Shown here in pieces: positions 25,228 through 33,497 of a stretch of 64,000 bases of DNA. The notes below the pieces were generated by a model, which was not told where the DNA came from, ran no database searches, and worked only from the letters and a program-made list of their open reading frames with translations. The first letter of the stretch is position 1. Each line of letters begins with the position of its first letter. The position numbers and the translations under genes were made by a program. Source of the DNA: Nocardioides turkmenicus (lineage in GTDB: Bacteria > Actinomycetota > Actinomycetes > Propionibacteriales > Nocardioidaceae); contig NZ_JAALAA010000005.1 of NCBI RefSeq assembly GCF_011045035.1, positions 230,443 to 294,442 on the forward strand, written 5' to 3'.

Positions 25228-25352
25228 CGGGCCGCGCCCGCGACTCGAAATCTGCAATTAACCGGAGATGCCGCTGATGCGCGCCCGGGCTGCTTAGGCT
25301 TCGCCTAGCGCCTCCACACGTCATCTCTTCCCTTCTCAGACTGGCGACTACA

Positions 25353-26012
25353 GTGACCAATTTCTGGCTTGCCATCGATCACGCGGACGACGCCCTCTTC
25401 CGCGCCCCGGACTCGGCCGACATCAGGCCCGAGCTCCTCGATCTGGTGGCCGACACCCCTGGTTGGGGGATCGTCGTACGTCCCACCCAAGGGCACGGCG
25501 GCGTACGTCGCGGGCTCGCCTGCGCGGGGCTCCCGGACATCGACACCGTCGAGGATCTCGTCGTCCCGGAGCGGTCGACCGACGCGGTGAAGGTCGGGTT
25601 CGACGACCACCAGGGCGGCTGCGCGTCGACGGCGCTGGCCATCCTCGACCGTCTTCCCGGCTACGAGCGGGTCTTCCTCGAGCCCTACTGCACGACGCCG
25701 GGCTGCCTCGACGACCTGGCCGCTCTCGGCGCGCGCTCGCGGTGCGGCGGCATCGTGCTCAAGCTGAAGGTCAGCGACGAGGGCCTCGCGGCCATCGAGA
25801 GCGCCGAGTTCGGGGGAGCGCCCTGGGTCGCGCGGTCGGACGGCATGGGCTGGGACGACTTCAGCGACCGTCTGCCGCGGATCCGCGCCCTCGGCGCCGG
25901 CGGCGTGATGGTGGGCCGGGCGGTCTGGGGCGACACCGGCGAGGCCGGCCAGGACGTACGCCTCAAGACCGTCCGCGAGCGAATGCACACCATCGAGCGC
26001 ATCTTCGGGTGA
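25353..26012 (+). CDS. Shortened LacD-like class I aldolase
   Basis: 219 residues. The C-terminal block APWVARSDGMGWDDF..LGAGGVMVGRAVWGDTGEAG resembles the end of tagatose-1,6-bisphosphate/sulfofructosyl-type class I aldolases (PWVLLSAGV..GASGFLAGRAVW). Upstream blocks align in order: AVKVGFD (ACKFLLYYD-like), YERVFLEPY, and GGIVLKLKV, whose lysine corresponds to the Schiff-base position. It lacks about 100 residues of the usual 300-330, mainly N-terminal barrel strands. GTG start with no Shine-Dalgarno. It follows the SDR gene after 125 bp containing a small TTAGGC..GCCTAG inverted repeat. Enzymatic activity is an inference. Confidence 0.55.
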   Translation: MTNFWLAIDHADDALFRAPDSADIRPELLDLVADTPGWGIVVRPTQGHGGVRRGLACAGLPDIDTVEDLVVPERSTDAVKVGFDDHQGGCASTALAILDRLPGYERVFLEPYCTTPGCLDDLAALGARSRCGGIVLKLKVSDEGLAAIESAEFGGAPWVARSDGMGWDDFSDRLPRIRALGAGGVMVGRAVWGDTGEAGQDVRLKTVRERMHTIERIFG

Positions 26013-26055
26013 TCCGGCCAGCGAGCCGCAGGGGGACGTACGACCAGATTGGCCC

Positions 26056-26061
26056 TAGGCT
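26056..26061 (+). promoter_or_regulatory. -10-like TAGGCT of the acetyltransferase
   Basis: TAGGCT ends exactly 7 nt before the ATG at 26069, a leaderless arrangement, so the acetyltransferase has its own promoter independent of the inserted block upstream. Confidence 0.6.
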
Positions 26062-26068
26062 CGGTGAC

Positions 26069-26914
26069 ATGCTCACGACGCGCCAGGGAATCCGCCCGCT
26101 GCATGCGGGGGATCTCAGCGCGTTCCTGGAGCTGACCGCCCTGGATCCGGTGGTGAACGTGTTCGCCGAGTACCGGGCCCGCACGACCAACCTCGAGCCG
26201 CGCTGGCTGGGCGGAGAGATCTGGGGGCGCTGGGACGGCGGAGACCTGATCGCGGCCTGTCACGTCGGCGCCAACCTGGTCCCCATCCAGGCCACCGAGG
26301 ACGACGCCGCCGCCTTCGGCGAGCGGGCCCGCGGACGCGTACGCACCGTCTCGACGATCGTCGGGCGGCAGCCCGCGGTGCGTTCGCTGTGGGGATCGAT
26401 CGGCGATGCCTGGGGGACGCCGCGCGACCAGCGCTGGGAGCAGCCGCATCTCGAGCAGCAGCTGCAGAGCCTGGTCGAGCCCGACCCGTTCGTACGCCGC
26501 ACGGTTCGCGCCGACATGGAGGTGCTCTATCCGGCGTGCGTGGCGATGTACTCCGAAGAGGTCGGGATCTCGCCTGAGACCGGCGGCGGCCGCGACCTCT
26601 ACCGTGCCCGGGTCCTCCAGCTGATCTCGCGCGGCTGGTCCTTCGCCCGGATCGAGGACGGCGAGGTCGTCTTCAAGGCCGAGGTCGCCTGCGCGACCCC
26701 CGAGGCCGCCCAGATCCAGGGTGTCTGGGTGCCTCCGCACCGGCGCGGTGAGGGCCTCGCCGCTCGCGGGATGGCCGCGGTCTGCGACATCGTCCGCAAC
26801 GAGATCGCCCCCCGCATCTCCCTCTACGTCAACGAGTGGAACGCCCCCGCGCGCCGCGCCTACGAGCGGGCCGGCTTCCTCGAGACGGCCCGCTTCTCCA
26901 CCATCATGTTCTGA
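26069..26914 (+). CDS. GNAT-family N-acetyltransferase with N-terminal DUF4081
   Basis: 281 residues. The N-terminal half (LTALDPVVNVFAEYRARTTNLEPRWLGGEIWG) is the DUF4081-type domain; the C-terminal half is a GNAT fold with the acetyl-CoA segment IQGVWVPPHRRGEGLAARGMAA and the final LYVNEWNAPARRAYERAGF. Its orthologue follows ispG directly in Mycobacterium (Rv2867c) and other Actinobacteria, so it marks the far edge of an inserted block here. The substrate is unknown. The start is supported by the leaderless -10 at 26056-26061. Confidence 0.9.
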   Translation: MLTTRQGIRPLHAGDLSAFLELTALDPVVNVFAEYRARTTNLEPRWLGGEIWGRWDGGDLIAACHVGANLVPIQATEDDAAAFGERARGRVRTVSTIVGRQPAVRSLWGSIGDAWGTPRDQRWEQPHLEQQLQSLVEPDPFVRRTVRADMEVLYPACVAMYSEEVGISPETGGGRDLYRARVLQLISRGWSFARIEDGEVVFKAEVACATPEAAQIQGVWVPPHRRGEGLAARGMAAVCDIVRNEIAPRISLYVNEWNAPARRAYERAGFLETARFSTIMF

Positions 26915-26926
26915 TCATGTGCTGAT

Positions 26927-27916
26927 TCAGTACGCCTGCCAGGCGCGTTCACACGCGGTGCCCTCGCAGCGGACCAGCCAGCTGGACCCGGCGTAGGGTG
27001 CCGACTCGAGCAGCACCCGGGTGCTGCTCTCCCAGCCGTGCACCCAGACACCGTTGGGGTTGCGGTAGTTCGCCAGCAGAGTGCCACGGACGCTGCGGCG
27101 GCGTACCACTGTCGCGCCATCCACCCATCCGATCGCCTCCGTGACGATCCTGGCGCCGTCGGGCGAGAAGGCTCCGACCGCCTCGGTGCACGACCGCCAC
27201 AGCGTGGTGCCCGGCTGCGAGACGCTCGACACGACGGTGCACGCCCCGTCCTCGAACGGCTTCCTGGTGTAGGTCGCCACCCGGTCGGTGCTGAAGGCGC
27301 CGGTGTAGGCCGCGCGAGACGCGATCGTCCGGATCGTGCCGGTGCTCCAGTTCCAGACCATCGTGCGCGCGGGAGCGAACCCGCCGATGAGCACGCGGGT
27401 GCCGCTGACGTCGATCGGGTTCGGCTCGGTCGTGTTGCGGAAGGTGTGCCGGGCGACGATCGCACCGGTGACCGCGTTGCGGACCTGCACCTGCGTACCG
27501 TTGGAGACGAAGGCGGTCGTGAGCAGGTAGCGGCTGTCGGCCGACATCTTGGTCAGCGACTGGTAGTGGATCCCGTCGATGATCGTGCGCTGAGGTTTGT
27601 CCAGCTCGGCACGGATGAGCCGGTCGGTCCGGTAGTGGATCCGCAGCAGGAACCCGCTGCCCGACCTGCCCACGAGCGTGACCGAGTCGGCCTCTCCGAT
27701 GGTGAACGGGGTCTTCATGCCCGTCTTCGGGTCGACCACCGACCAGGAGTCGTCGGAGGGGTGGTGCAGGTAGGGAATCGCCGGCCGGTCGCCCGTGGGC
27801 AGCGACCCGGGACGTACGTCGACATCGGTGGCGGCGGATGCCGGTGAGGTCGGAAGCGAGAGCGCGGTGGCGGCCAGGGTGATGCCTGCCAGGACGCGGA
27901 TGAGTGTGGTCTTCAT
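26927..27916 (-). CDS. Secreted TolB-like beta-propeller protein (paralogue 1)
   Basis: 329 residues with a clear Sec signal peptide ([23 protein letters not shown], cleavage near residue 28). The mature part is a chain of beta blades with propeller-like phrases: SWSVVDPKTGMKTPF, MSADSRYLLTTAFV, VWNWSTGTIRTIASRAAY and [15 protein letters not shown]; it ends WLVRCEGTACERAW with a probable disulfide. Its start overlaps the stop of the upstream paralogue (ATGA), so both are made from one transcript. No enzyme motif is visible; a binding role outside the cell is likely. Confidence 0.82.
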   Translation of the reverse strand: MKTTLIRVLAGITLAATALSLPTSPASAATDVDVRPGSLPTGDRPAIPYLHHPSDDSWSVVDPKTGMKTPFTIGEADSVTLVGRSGSGFLLRIHYRTDRLIRAELDKPQRTIIDGIHYQSLTKMSADSRYLLTTAFVSNGTQVQVRNAVTGAIVARHTFRNTTEPNPIDVSGTRVLIGGFAPARTMVWNWSTGTIRTIASRAAYTGAFSTDRVATYTRKPFEDGACTVVSSVSQPGTTLWRSCTEAVGAFSPDGARIVTEAIGWVDGATVVRRRSVRGTLLANYRNPNGVWVHGWESSTRVLLESAPYAGSSWLVRCEGTACERAWQAY

Positions 27917-28899
27917 GTCAGGTCCTCGAAGTGTCCCTTGGCGGCGCGTTCACAGGCCGAGGCCTCGCAGCGGACCAGCCAGGAGGTCGTACGGTCGTTG
28001 GGATAGGACTGCAGCAGGATCCGGGAGTTGGTCTCCCAACGTCCTACCCAGACCCCGTTCATGTTGGTGTAGCGGGTCAGCAGGGTGCCGTTGAGGCTGC
28101 GGCGCATGACGTGCTCGGCGCCGCCGTTGTTCTGCGCGGTGGCGATCCGAGCGCCGTCGGGGGAGAAGGAGACGACCTTCTCGGCGCACGTGCGCCAGAT
28201 CGTCCGGGTCGGGGTTGAGATCTTCGAGACGTACGTGCACTCCGGCTGTCCAGAGAAGGTGTCGTAGGTCGCCAGCCGGTCGGTGGCGTAGGAGGCCACG
28301 TACGCCGTCCGGTTCGCGATCGTGGTGATGGCTCCGGTGCTCCAGTTCCAGGTGAGGGTTCGGGCCGGTGCATGGGCACCGATCAAGACCTTCGTCCCGC
28401 GTACGTCAAGAGGAATCACCCGAGAGCGGACCCGGAACGTGCGGCGAGCGATCTGCTTACCCGTCGCGGCGTCCAGGACCCGCGCGACGGCGTTGTTGTC
28501 CGGATACGTGAGCAGCAGCAGGTAGCGGCCGTCGGACGAGAGCCTGGCGTCCTCGGACAGGCCCAGGTCGACGAGCAGCCTCGGAGCCTTCCCCGGCTCC
28601 ACACGCACGATGCGGTGCTCCGGGAAGACGCGGACCAGGTAGCCGTTGCCGGAGGCACCGAGGAGGTTGGCGTGGCCGGTAGCGGTCATCGGGATCGAGA
28701 CCTTCGTGTCCCCGTCGATCACGTCGTAGTCGCCCACGGAACCGGCGATGTAGGGGACCGTCGGTGGCGCTCCCAGGGGTAGCGGGAGCGGTCGGACGCT
28801 GACGGATGGAGCGGCAGAAGCCGGTGACAGGAACGCCACCGGGAGCATGAGAGCAGCAAGGATGGCCGTGGCCAGTGCCGGGATTCGGTTACCTCTCAT
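27913..28899 (-). CDS. Secreted TolB-like beta-propeller protein (paralogue 2)
   Basis: 328 residues, signal peptide [23 protein letters not shown], then the same architecture as the downstream gene: [33 protein letters not shown] and a C-terminal [17 protein letters not shown] match the neighbour block by block, so the pair is a tandem duplication that has since diverged. The ATG at 28899 is chosen because the signal peptide starts there; the frame runs further upstream but antisense to the proS promoter. It diverges from proS and occupies a spot between the acetyltransferase and proS. Confidence 0.82.
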   Translation of the reverse strand: MRGNRIPALATAILAALMLPVAFLSPASAAPSVSVRPLPLPLGAPPTVPYIAGSVGDYDVIDGDTKVSIPMTATGHANLLGASGNGYLVRVFPEHRIVRVEPGKAPRLLVDLGLSEDARLSSDGRYLLLLTYPDNNAVARVLDAATGKQIARRTFRVRSRVIPLDVRGTKVLIGAHAPARTLTWNWSTGAITTIANRTAYVASYATDRLATYDTFSGQPECTYVSKISTPTRTIWRTCAEKVVSFSPDGARIATAQNNGGAEHVMRRSLNGTLLTRYTNMNGVWVGRWETNSRILLQSYPNDRTTSWLVRCEASACERAAKGHFEDLT

Positions 28900-28977
28900 G
28901 AAAGTCAAGATGCGCGGGGTGCCGCGGCGGTTGCAACGCCAATTCCATCCGGTTCGCGAGTGCGGTCCTGCGAGCCG

Positions 28978-28983
28978 TACGCT
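28978..28983 (+). promoter_or_regulatory. -10-like TACGCT of proS
   Basis: TACGCT ends exactly 7 nt before the ATG at 28991, again the leaderless spacing. Confidence 0.55.
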
Positions 28984-28990
28984 TGCCCGC

Positions 28991-30751
28991 ATGATCGCCC
29001 GTATGTCGACCCTTTTCGTGCGGACTCTGCGTGAGGACCCCGCCGACGCCGAGGTCGCGAGCCACAAGCTGCTTGTCCGTGCCGGCTACATCCGCCGCGC
29101 CGCTCCGGGGATCTACTCGTGGCTGCCGTTGGGACTGCGCGTGCTCGGCAAGGTCGAGGAGATCATCCGCGAGGAGATGGCCGCGATCGGCTCCCAGGAG
29201 GTGCACTTCCCGGCGCTGCTGCCCCGCGAGCCCTACGAGGCGACCGGCCGCTGGACGGAGTACGGCGACGGCATCTTCCGGCTCAAGGACCGCAAGGAAG
29301 CCGACTACCTCCTCGGGCCCACCCACGAGGAGATGTTCACGCTCCTGGTCAAGGACCTCTACGGCTCCTACAAGGACCTGCCGCTGTCGATCTACCAGAT
29401 CCAGACGAAGTACCGCGACGAGGCGCGTCCCCGCGCGGGGCTGCTGCGCGGTCGCGAGTTCATCATGAAGGACTCCTACTCCTTCGACTACACCGACGAG
29501 GGCCTGGAGAAGTCCTACCAGGACCACCGCGCGGCGTACGTCAAGGTCTTCGACCGCCTCGGGTTCGAGTACGTCATCGTGAAGGCGACCTCCGGCGCGA
29601 TGGGCGGCTCGGCCTCCGAGGAGTTCCTGGCCGTCTCCGAGGCGGGTGAGGACACCTTCGTACGCTCGCCCGGCGGCTACGCCGCCAACGTCGAGGCGGT
29701 CACGACGCTGGCCCCCGAGCCGATCTCCTACGAGGGCGTCCCGGCCGCTCACGCCGAGGACACCCCCGACACGCCGACGATCCAGACTCTCGTCGACCAC
29801 CTCAACGAGGCGTACCCGCGCGAGGACCGTCCCTGGGAGGCCGGCGACACGCTGAAGAACGTGCTCGTGATGCTGCGCCACCCCGACGGCACCTCCGAGC
29901 CGCTCGCCATCGGCCTGCCCGGCGACCGCGACGTCGACATCAAGCGCCTCGAGGGCCAGCTGGAGCCGATCGAGGTCGAGCCCATGGACGACGTCGAGCT
30001 CAAGAAGCACGCGTCGCTCGTGAAGGGCTACATCGGGCCCGAGGTGCTCGGCGAGAAGTCCGAGTCCGGGATCCGCTACCTGGTCGACCCGCGCGTGGTC
30101 ACCGGCACCCGCTGGGTCACCGGCGCCAACGTCGAGGGCAAGCACGTCATCGACCTGGTCGCCGGTCGCGACTTCACCCCCGACGGCACCATCGAGGCCG
30201 CGGAGGTCCGCGAGGGCGACCTGGCTCCCGACGGCTCCGGCCCGCTCACCCTGGCCCGCGGTATCGAGATGGGCCACGTGTTCCAGCTCGGCCGCAAGTA
30301 CGCCGACGCGCTCGGCCTGCAGGTGCTCGACGAGAACGGCAAGCTGGTCACCGTCACCATGGGCTCTTACGGCATCGGCGTCACCCGCGCCGTGGCCGCC
30401 ATCGCCGAGGGCACCCTCGACGACATCGGTCTGTGCTGGCCGCGCAACGTGGCTCCGTACGACGTCCACCTGGTCGCCACCGGCAAGGACGCCGCCGTCT
30501 TCGAGGCCGCGGCGAAGCTCGCCGAGGAGCTCGAGGCCGCCGGCATCGACGTGCTCTACGACGACCGCCCCAAGGTCTCGCCCGGCGTGAAGTTCAAGGA
30601 CGCCGAGCTCATCGGCGTCCCGACCATCGTCACGGTCGGCAAGGGCCTGGTCGAGGGCAAGATCGAGGTCAAGGACCGCAAGAGCGGCGAGAAGACCGAG
30701 GTCGCCCTCGGCGACGCCGTCGCCCACCTGACCGAGGTCGTCGCAGGCTGA
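28991..30751 (+). CDS. proS: Prolyl-tRNA synthetase
   Basis: 586 residues, the bacterial-type ProRS that charges tRNA-Pro. Class II motifs are visible: the N-terminal [40 protein letters not shown], motif 2 around [25 protein letters not shown], an editing domain (about residues 220-400, [20 protein letters not shown] onward), motif 3 [13 protein letters not shown], and an anticodon-binding domain ([19 protein letters not shown]). I start at ATG 28991 (MIARMSTLF), which matches mycobacterial ProRS N-termini and the leaderless -10; ATG 29003 is the alternative. It is followed by a large palindrome. Confidence 0.96.
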   Translation: MIARMSTLFVRTLREDPADAEVASHKLLVRAGYIRRAAPGIYSWLPLGLRVLGKVEEIIREEMAAIGSQEVHFPALLPREPYEATGRWTEYGDGIFRLKDRKEADYLLGPTHEEMFTLLVKDLYGSYKDLPLSIYQIQTKYRDEARPRAGLLRGREFIMKDSYSFDYTDEGLEKSYQDHRAAYVKVFDRLGFEYVIVKATSGAMGGSASEEFLAVSEAGEDTFVRSPGGYAANVEAVTTLAPEPISYEGVPAAHAEDTPDTPTIQTLVDHLNEAYPREDRPWEAGDTLKNVLVMLRHPDGTSEPLAIGLPGDRDVDIKRLEGQLEPIEVEPMDDVELKKHASLVKGYIGPEVLGEKSESGIRYLVDPRVVTGTRWVTGANVEGKHVIDLVAGRDFTPDGTIEAAEVREGDLAPDGSGPLTLARGIEMGHVFQLGRKYADALGLQVLDENGKLVTVTMGSYGIGVTRAVAAIAEGTLDDIGLCWPRNVAPYDVHLVATGKDAAVFEAAAKLAEELEAAGIDVLYDDRPKVSPGVKFKDAELIGVPTIVTVGKGLVEGKIEVKDRKSGEKTEVALGDAVAHLTEVVAG

Positions 30752-30756
30752 CCCAC

Positions 30757-30843
30757 CCGCCGAATCTGTAGTTGTGGGCGACGAAACTCGAGTCTCGTCG
30801 CCCACAACTGCATTCTCGGCCGCCACTTCTGCGGGTTCGGCGG
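30757..30843 (+). terminator. Large nested palindrome after proS
   Basis: AGTTGTGGGCGACGA (30770-30784) pairs perfectly over 15 bp with 30795-30809; the loop contains the self-complementary ACTCGAGT, so the whole element is a palindrome of about 40 bp with one mismatch. An outer stem CCGCCGAA (30757-30764)/TTCGGCGG (30836-30843) can enclose it. There is no T run. It probably ends proS transcription or stabilises its 3' end. Confidence 0.6.
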
Positions 30844-30868
30844 TGGAGATTGCGGCAAGATCGACCCC

Positions 30869-32113
30869 ATGACGGGGGACAGGATTCTCGACGACGCGCT
30901 CGCCACGCGCGTGATGAGCGCGGAAGAGGCGGCGGCGCAGATCGGGCCGGGGGAGGCCGTGGCGCTCTCCGGGTTCGCCGGGGCCGGGCATCCGAAGGCG
31001 GTGCCGGAGGCGCTGGGCGAGGTGCGGGAGTGGCCGGAGGACGTCGACGTACGCCACTCCCGGGTCGCCCAGCACGCCGTCTCCGGGTTCTACGGCGCTC
31101 TCGACGTCGCGGTGGTCGAGGTGGCCGCGATCCTGCCCAACGGGCTGCTCGTGCCCGGGAGCAGTGTCGGTAACAACCAGACCTGGCTCGACCTCGCCGA
31201 CAAGGTGGTCCTCGAGGTCAACAGCCGCCACCCGCGCGGGTTCGAGGGGTTCCACGACATCCATCACGGCAACCGGCTGCCGCCGCTGCGGGCGCCGATC
31301 CAGCTGACGACGCCGATGCAGCGCATCGGTGACCCCTACCTGCTCGTCGATCCCGCCAAGGTGGTCGCCGTCGTCGAGACCGACCTTCCCGACCCGGGCA
31401 CCCCACCGAGCCCGATCGGGGACGAGAGCCACGCGATGGCCGATCTGGTCGTGGACTTCCTCCGCCACGAGGTACGTCACGACCGCCTGCATCCCAGCCT
31501 GCTCCCGCTCCACGCCGGTGCCGGGCCTGTCGCCGACGCGGTCCTCGCCAGCCTCCAGAAGGCCGAGTTCGAGCACCTGACGGCCTACACCGACACGATC
31601 CGGGACGGTCTCCTCGATCTCCTCGACTCCGGGAAGCTGATCGGGGTCTCGGCGACCGCCTTCGGCCTCTCCGAGGCGGGCACCCGGCGGTTCGGCGGCG
31701 ACGTCCACCACTACAAGGGCCGGATCCTGCTGCGGCCGCAGGAGATCTCCAACCATCCCGAGGTCATCCGCCGGCTCGGCCTGATCGCGATCGACCCGAT
31801 GGAGCAGGCCGACATCCACGGCAACGTCAACGCCGTCGGGAGCTCGGGCGACTTCGCGAGCAACGCCCACCTCAACTTCTTCGTCGCGCCCTCGACCGCC
31901 GAGCAGGGAACGGTCTCGCGCATCGTGCCGTTCGTCAGCCGGGTCGACCACACCGCCCACGACGTCCAGGTCGTCGTCACCGAGCAGGGCGTCGCCGACC
32001 TGCGTGGTCTCTCGCCGGCCGCCCGGGCCCGCCGGATCATCGACCGCTGCGCCCACCCCGACTTCCGCGAGCAGCTCATCGAGGCCGTGGAATCGGCGCG
32101 ACCGTCCCGCTGA
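30869..32113 (+). CDS. Acetyl-CoA hydrolase/transferase family protein with an internal deletion
   Basis: 414 residues; the family usually has about 500. N-terminal GEAVALSGFAGAGHPKAVPEALGE and the later SRVAQHAVSGFYGALDVAVVEVAAI, LVPGSSVGNNQTWLDLADKVVLEVN, HAGAGPVADAVL, NFFVAPSTAEQGTVSRIVPFVSRVDH and VVVTEQGVADLRGLSP are all family blocks; the last carries the expected catalytic-glutamate region. Between ALGEVREWPEDVDV and RHSRVAQ roughly 55-60 residues that normally shape the CoA site are absent, with no frame disruption. Family members move or release CoA from acyl groups (acetate, succinate, propionate). Whether this shortened form is active is open. Confidence 0.8.
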   Translation: MTGDRILDDALATRVMSAEEAAAQIGPGEAVALSGFAGAGHPKAVPEALGEVREWPEDVDVRHSRVAQHAVSGFYGALDVAVVEVAAILPNGLLVPGSSVGNNQTWLDLADKVVLEVNSRHPRGFEGFHDIHHGNRLPPLRAPIQLTTPMQRIGDPYLLVDPAKVVAVVETDLPDPGTPPSPIGDESHAMADLVVDFLRHEVRHDRLHPSLLPLHAGAGPVADAVLASLQKAEFEHLTAYTDTIRDGLLDLLDSGKLIGVSATAFGLSEAGTRRFGGDVHHYKGRILLRPQEISNHPEVIRRLGLIAIDPMEQADIHGNVNAVGSSGDFASNAHLNFFVAPSTAEQGTVSRIVPFVSRVDHTAHDVQVVVTEQGVADLRGLSPAARARRIIDRCAHPDFREQLIEAVESARPSR

Positions 32114-32132
32114 GCGCCGCTAGGGTCGGGCC

Positions 32133-32837
32133 ATGGCGATCGACGCGGTGATCTTCGACTGGGGCGGAACGCTGACGAAGTGGCACGACATCGACTTCCA
32201 TGCGGAGTCGCTGGCGCTGGCCCAGGCGGTGAAGGGCGCCTGCGACGACGACCATCCGGTCAACGCGTCCAGGCTGCACCAGGCCGGCGAGACGATCTGG
32301 GCGCGCAGCCGCGACCATCAGCACAGCTCCACGATCGACGACCTCTTCGCCGAGGCCGGGCTCGAGCACGACCCGGACCTGCTCCACGCCTACTACGAGT
32401 TCTGGGAGCCGCACACGCTGACCGACCCCGAGGTCGGGCCGCTGTGGGAGGCGCTCCGCGCCGACGGCGTACGCGTCGGGGTGCTGTCCAACACGATCTG
32501 GCCGCGCGCGTGGCACCGCGGGTTCTTCGAGCGCGACGGCGTGCTCGACCTGCTCGACGGTGACGTCTACACCTCCGAGGTGCCCTGGACGAAGCCAGCT
32601 GAGGAGGCGTTCCACGCGGCGATGGAGGCGGTGAAGGTCTCGGATCCATCTCGATGTGTCTACGTGGGCGACAGGCTCTTCGATGATGTGTACGGTGCTC
32701 AGAAGGCCGGTATGCGGGCGATCCACATCCCCCACAGCAACATCCCGAGCAGCCAGGTGGGCCACAGCGAAGGCTCGCCGGACGCCGTGGCCGAACAGTT
32801 GAGCGACATACACCACCTCGTTCGCTCCTGGGAATGA
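32133..32837 (+). CDS. HAD-superfamily hydrolase
   Basis: 234 residues. Motif I is AVIFDWGGTLT (nucleophile Asp9), in which the usual second Asp is replaced by Gly, a variant that occurs in the superfamily; motif II is VRVGVLSNTIWPR, motif III is the Lys in VPWTKPAEEAFHAA, and motif IV is CVYVGDRLFDDVYGAQKAGMRAI. A helical cap lies between motifs I and II. A phosphatase acting on a small phosphorylated metabolite is the likely role, with the loss of the acid/base Asp a reason for caution. It starts 20 bp after the CoA-transferase gene and may share its transcript. Confidence 0.87.
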   Translation: MAIDAVIFDWGGTLTKWHDIDFHAESLALAQAVKGACDDDHPVNASRLHQAGETIWARSRDHQHSSTIDDLFAEAGLEHDPDLLHAYYEFWEPHTLTDPEVGPLWEALRADGVRVGVLSNTIWPRAWHRGFFERDGVLDLLDGDVYTSEVPWTKPAEEAFHAAMEAVKVSDPSRCVYVGDRLFDDVYGAQKAGMRAIHIPHSNIPSSQVGHSEGSPDAVAEQLSDIHHLVRSWE

Positions 32838-33065
32838 CTCCTCCAAAAGTTGCAAGTTCTTGCAATGCGCTTTTGCGGGTCTGGGCGGTTCTGGGCGGGG
32901 ATTGCATACTTCTGCAAGAGAGGTTCCGCCGCAGGCGGCTTCTCAGGCCTCGTGTCCAGGCCAAAAACCTGGCCCGCGAGCCGCCCGGTCTCGGGAGACA
33001 TCTCGGGAGTCTCCCGCGCCGGACGGTTCGCGGGCCCATCTCGGCTTTTCGGGCAGGTGCCCGGT
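32838..33065. other. Intergenic segment with short direct repeats, no gene seen
   Basis: 228 bp between convergent genes. It contains TTGCAAG/TTGCAAT at 32850 and 32860 (10 bp apart), a related ATTGCAT at 32901, a tandem CTGGGCGG pair at 32881 and 32891, and several small hairpins (CCGCC/GGCGG, CCAGG/CCTGG, GGAGAC/GTCTCC). I find no coding frame with a credible start. Confidence 0.5.
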
Positions 33066-33497
33066 TCAGGTCCCGGGGAACGCCGTCGGCTTCGCGCCCA
33101 GGTCGAGCTGGCGCGCCGCCGCCCGGCACAGCAGCTGGATGAGCAGCGTCCGATGGGTGCCGGTCGCCTTGGGGGCCAGCGCGAGATACGTGGCGGTGAT
33201 GTCTTTCTCCAGCCGCAGCGCCGCGGCGCCGATGCCCGCCTCCGTCCCGATCCGGCCGGGCAGGTCGTAGACGGCCGAGGGCGCGACCGGCTCGATCCCG
33301 GCAGCCACCACGTGCGCGGCCAGCGCCTCGCGCGCGTTCACGTGGTCGTCGTACGCATCCGTGAGCGCCCGCGCGAGGGCCGGCGCCGAGGAGGCGGAGG
33401 TGCGCCCGCCCAGGGCGCCGAGGACGAAGATCGCGGCGTGCTCGACCGCGAGGGCCGCCTGGACGGCCTCCGTCGAGGCCGTGTCCGCGGTGGTCAT
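33066..33497 (-). CDS. DUF4439 ferritin-like domain protein
   Basis: 143 residues, all helical, with the DUF4439 pattern: VQAALAVEHAAIFVLGALG, DAYDDHVNAREALAAHVVAAGIEPV, and ALRLEKDITATYLALAPKA. The spaced Glu/His residues (EHAA, DDHVNARE, EKD) suggest a ferritin-like four-helix bundle, though metal binding is not proven. It is an orthologue of the DUF4439 proteins encoded beside rimP in other Actinobacteria. ATG at 33497 overlaps the stop of the upstream lipoprotein gene. Confidence 0.82.
   Translation of the reverse strand: MTTADTASTEAVQAALAVEHAAIFVLGALGGRTSASSAPALARALTDAYDDHVNAREALAAHVVAAGIEPVAPSAVYDLPGRIGTEAGIGAAALRLEKDITATYLALAPKATGTHRTLLIQLLCRAAARQLDLGAKPTAFPGT

Noticed and set aside
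25295..25315. IdeR/DtxR-like iron box (TTAGGC..GCCTAG) before the aldolase-like gene
   Set aside because: The half-sites are separated by fewer bases than in the 19-bp iron box; similarity is too weak.
28889..32056. A 1055-codon open frame on the minus strand
   Set aside because: It runs antisense to proS and the acetyl-CoA hydrolase-like gene; composition is Val/Gly/Arg/Leu/Asp-rich with no domain, the usual high-GC shadow.
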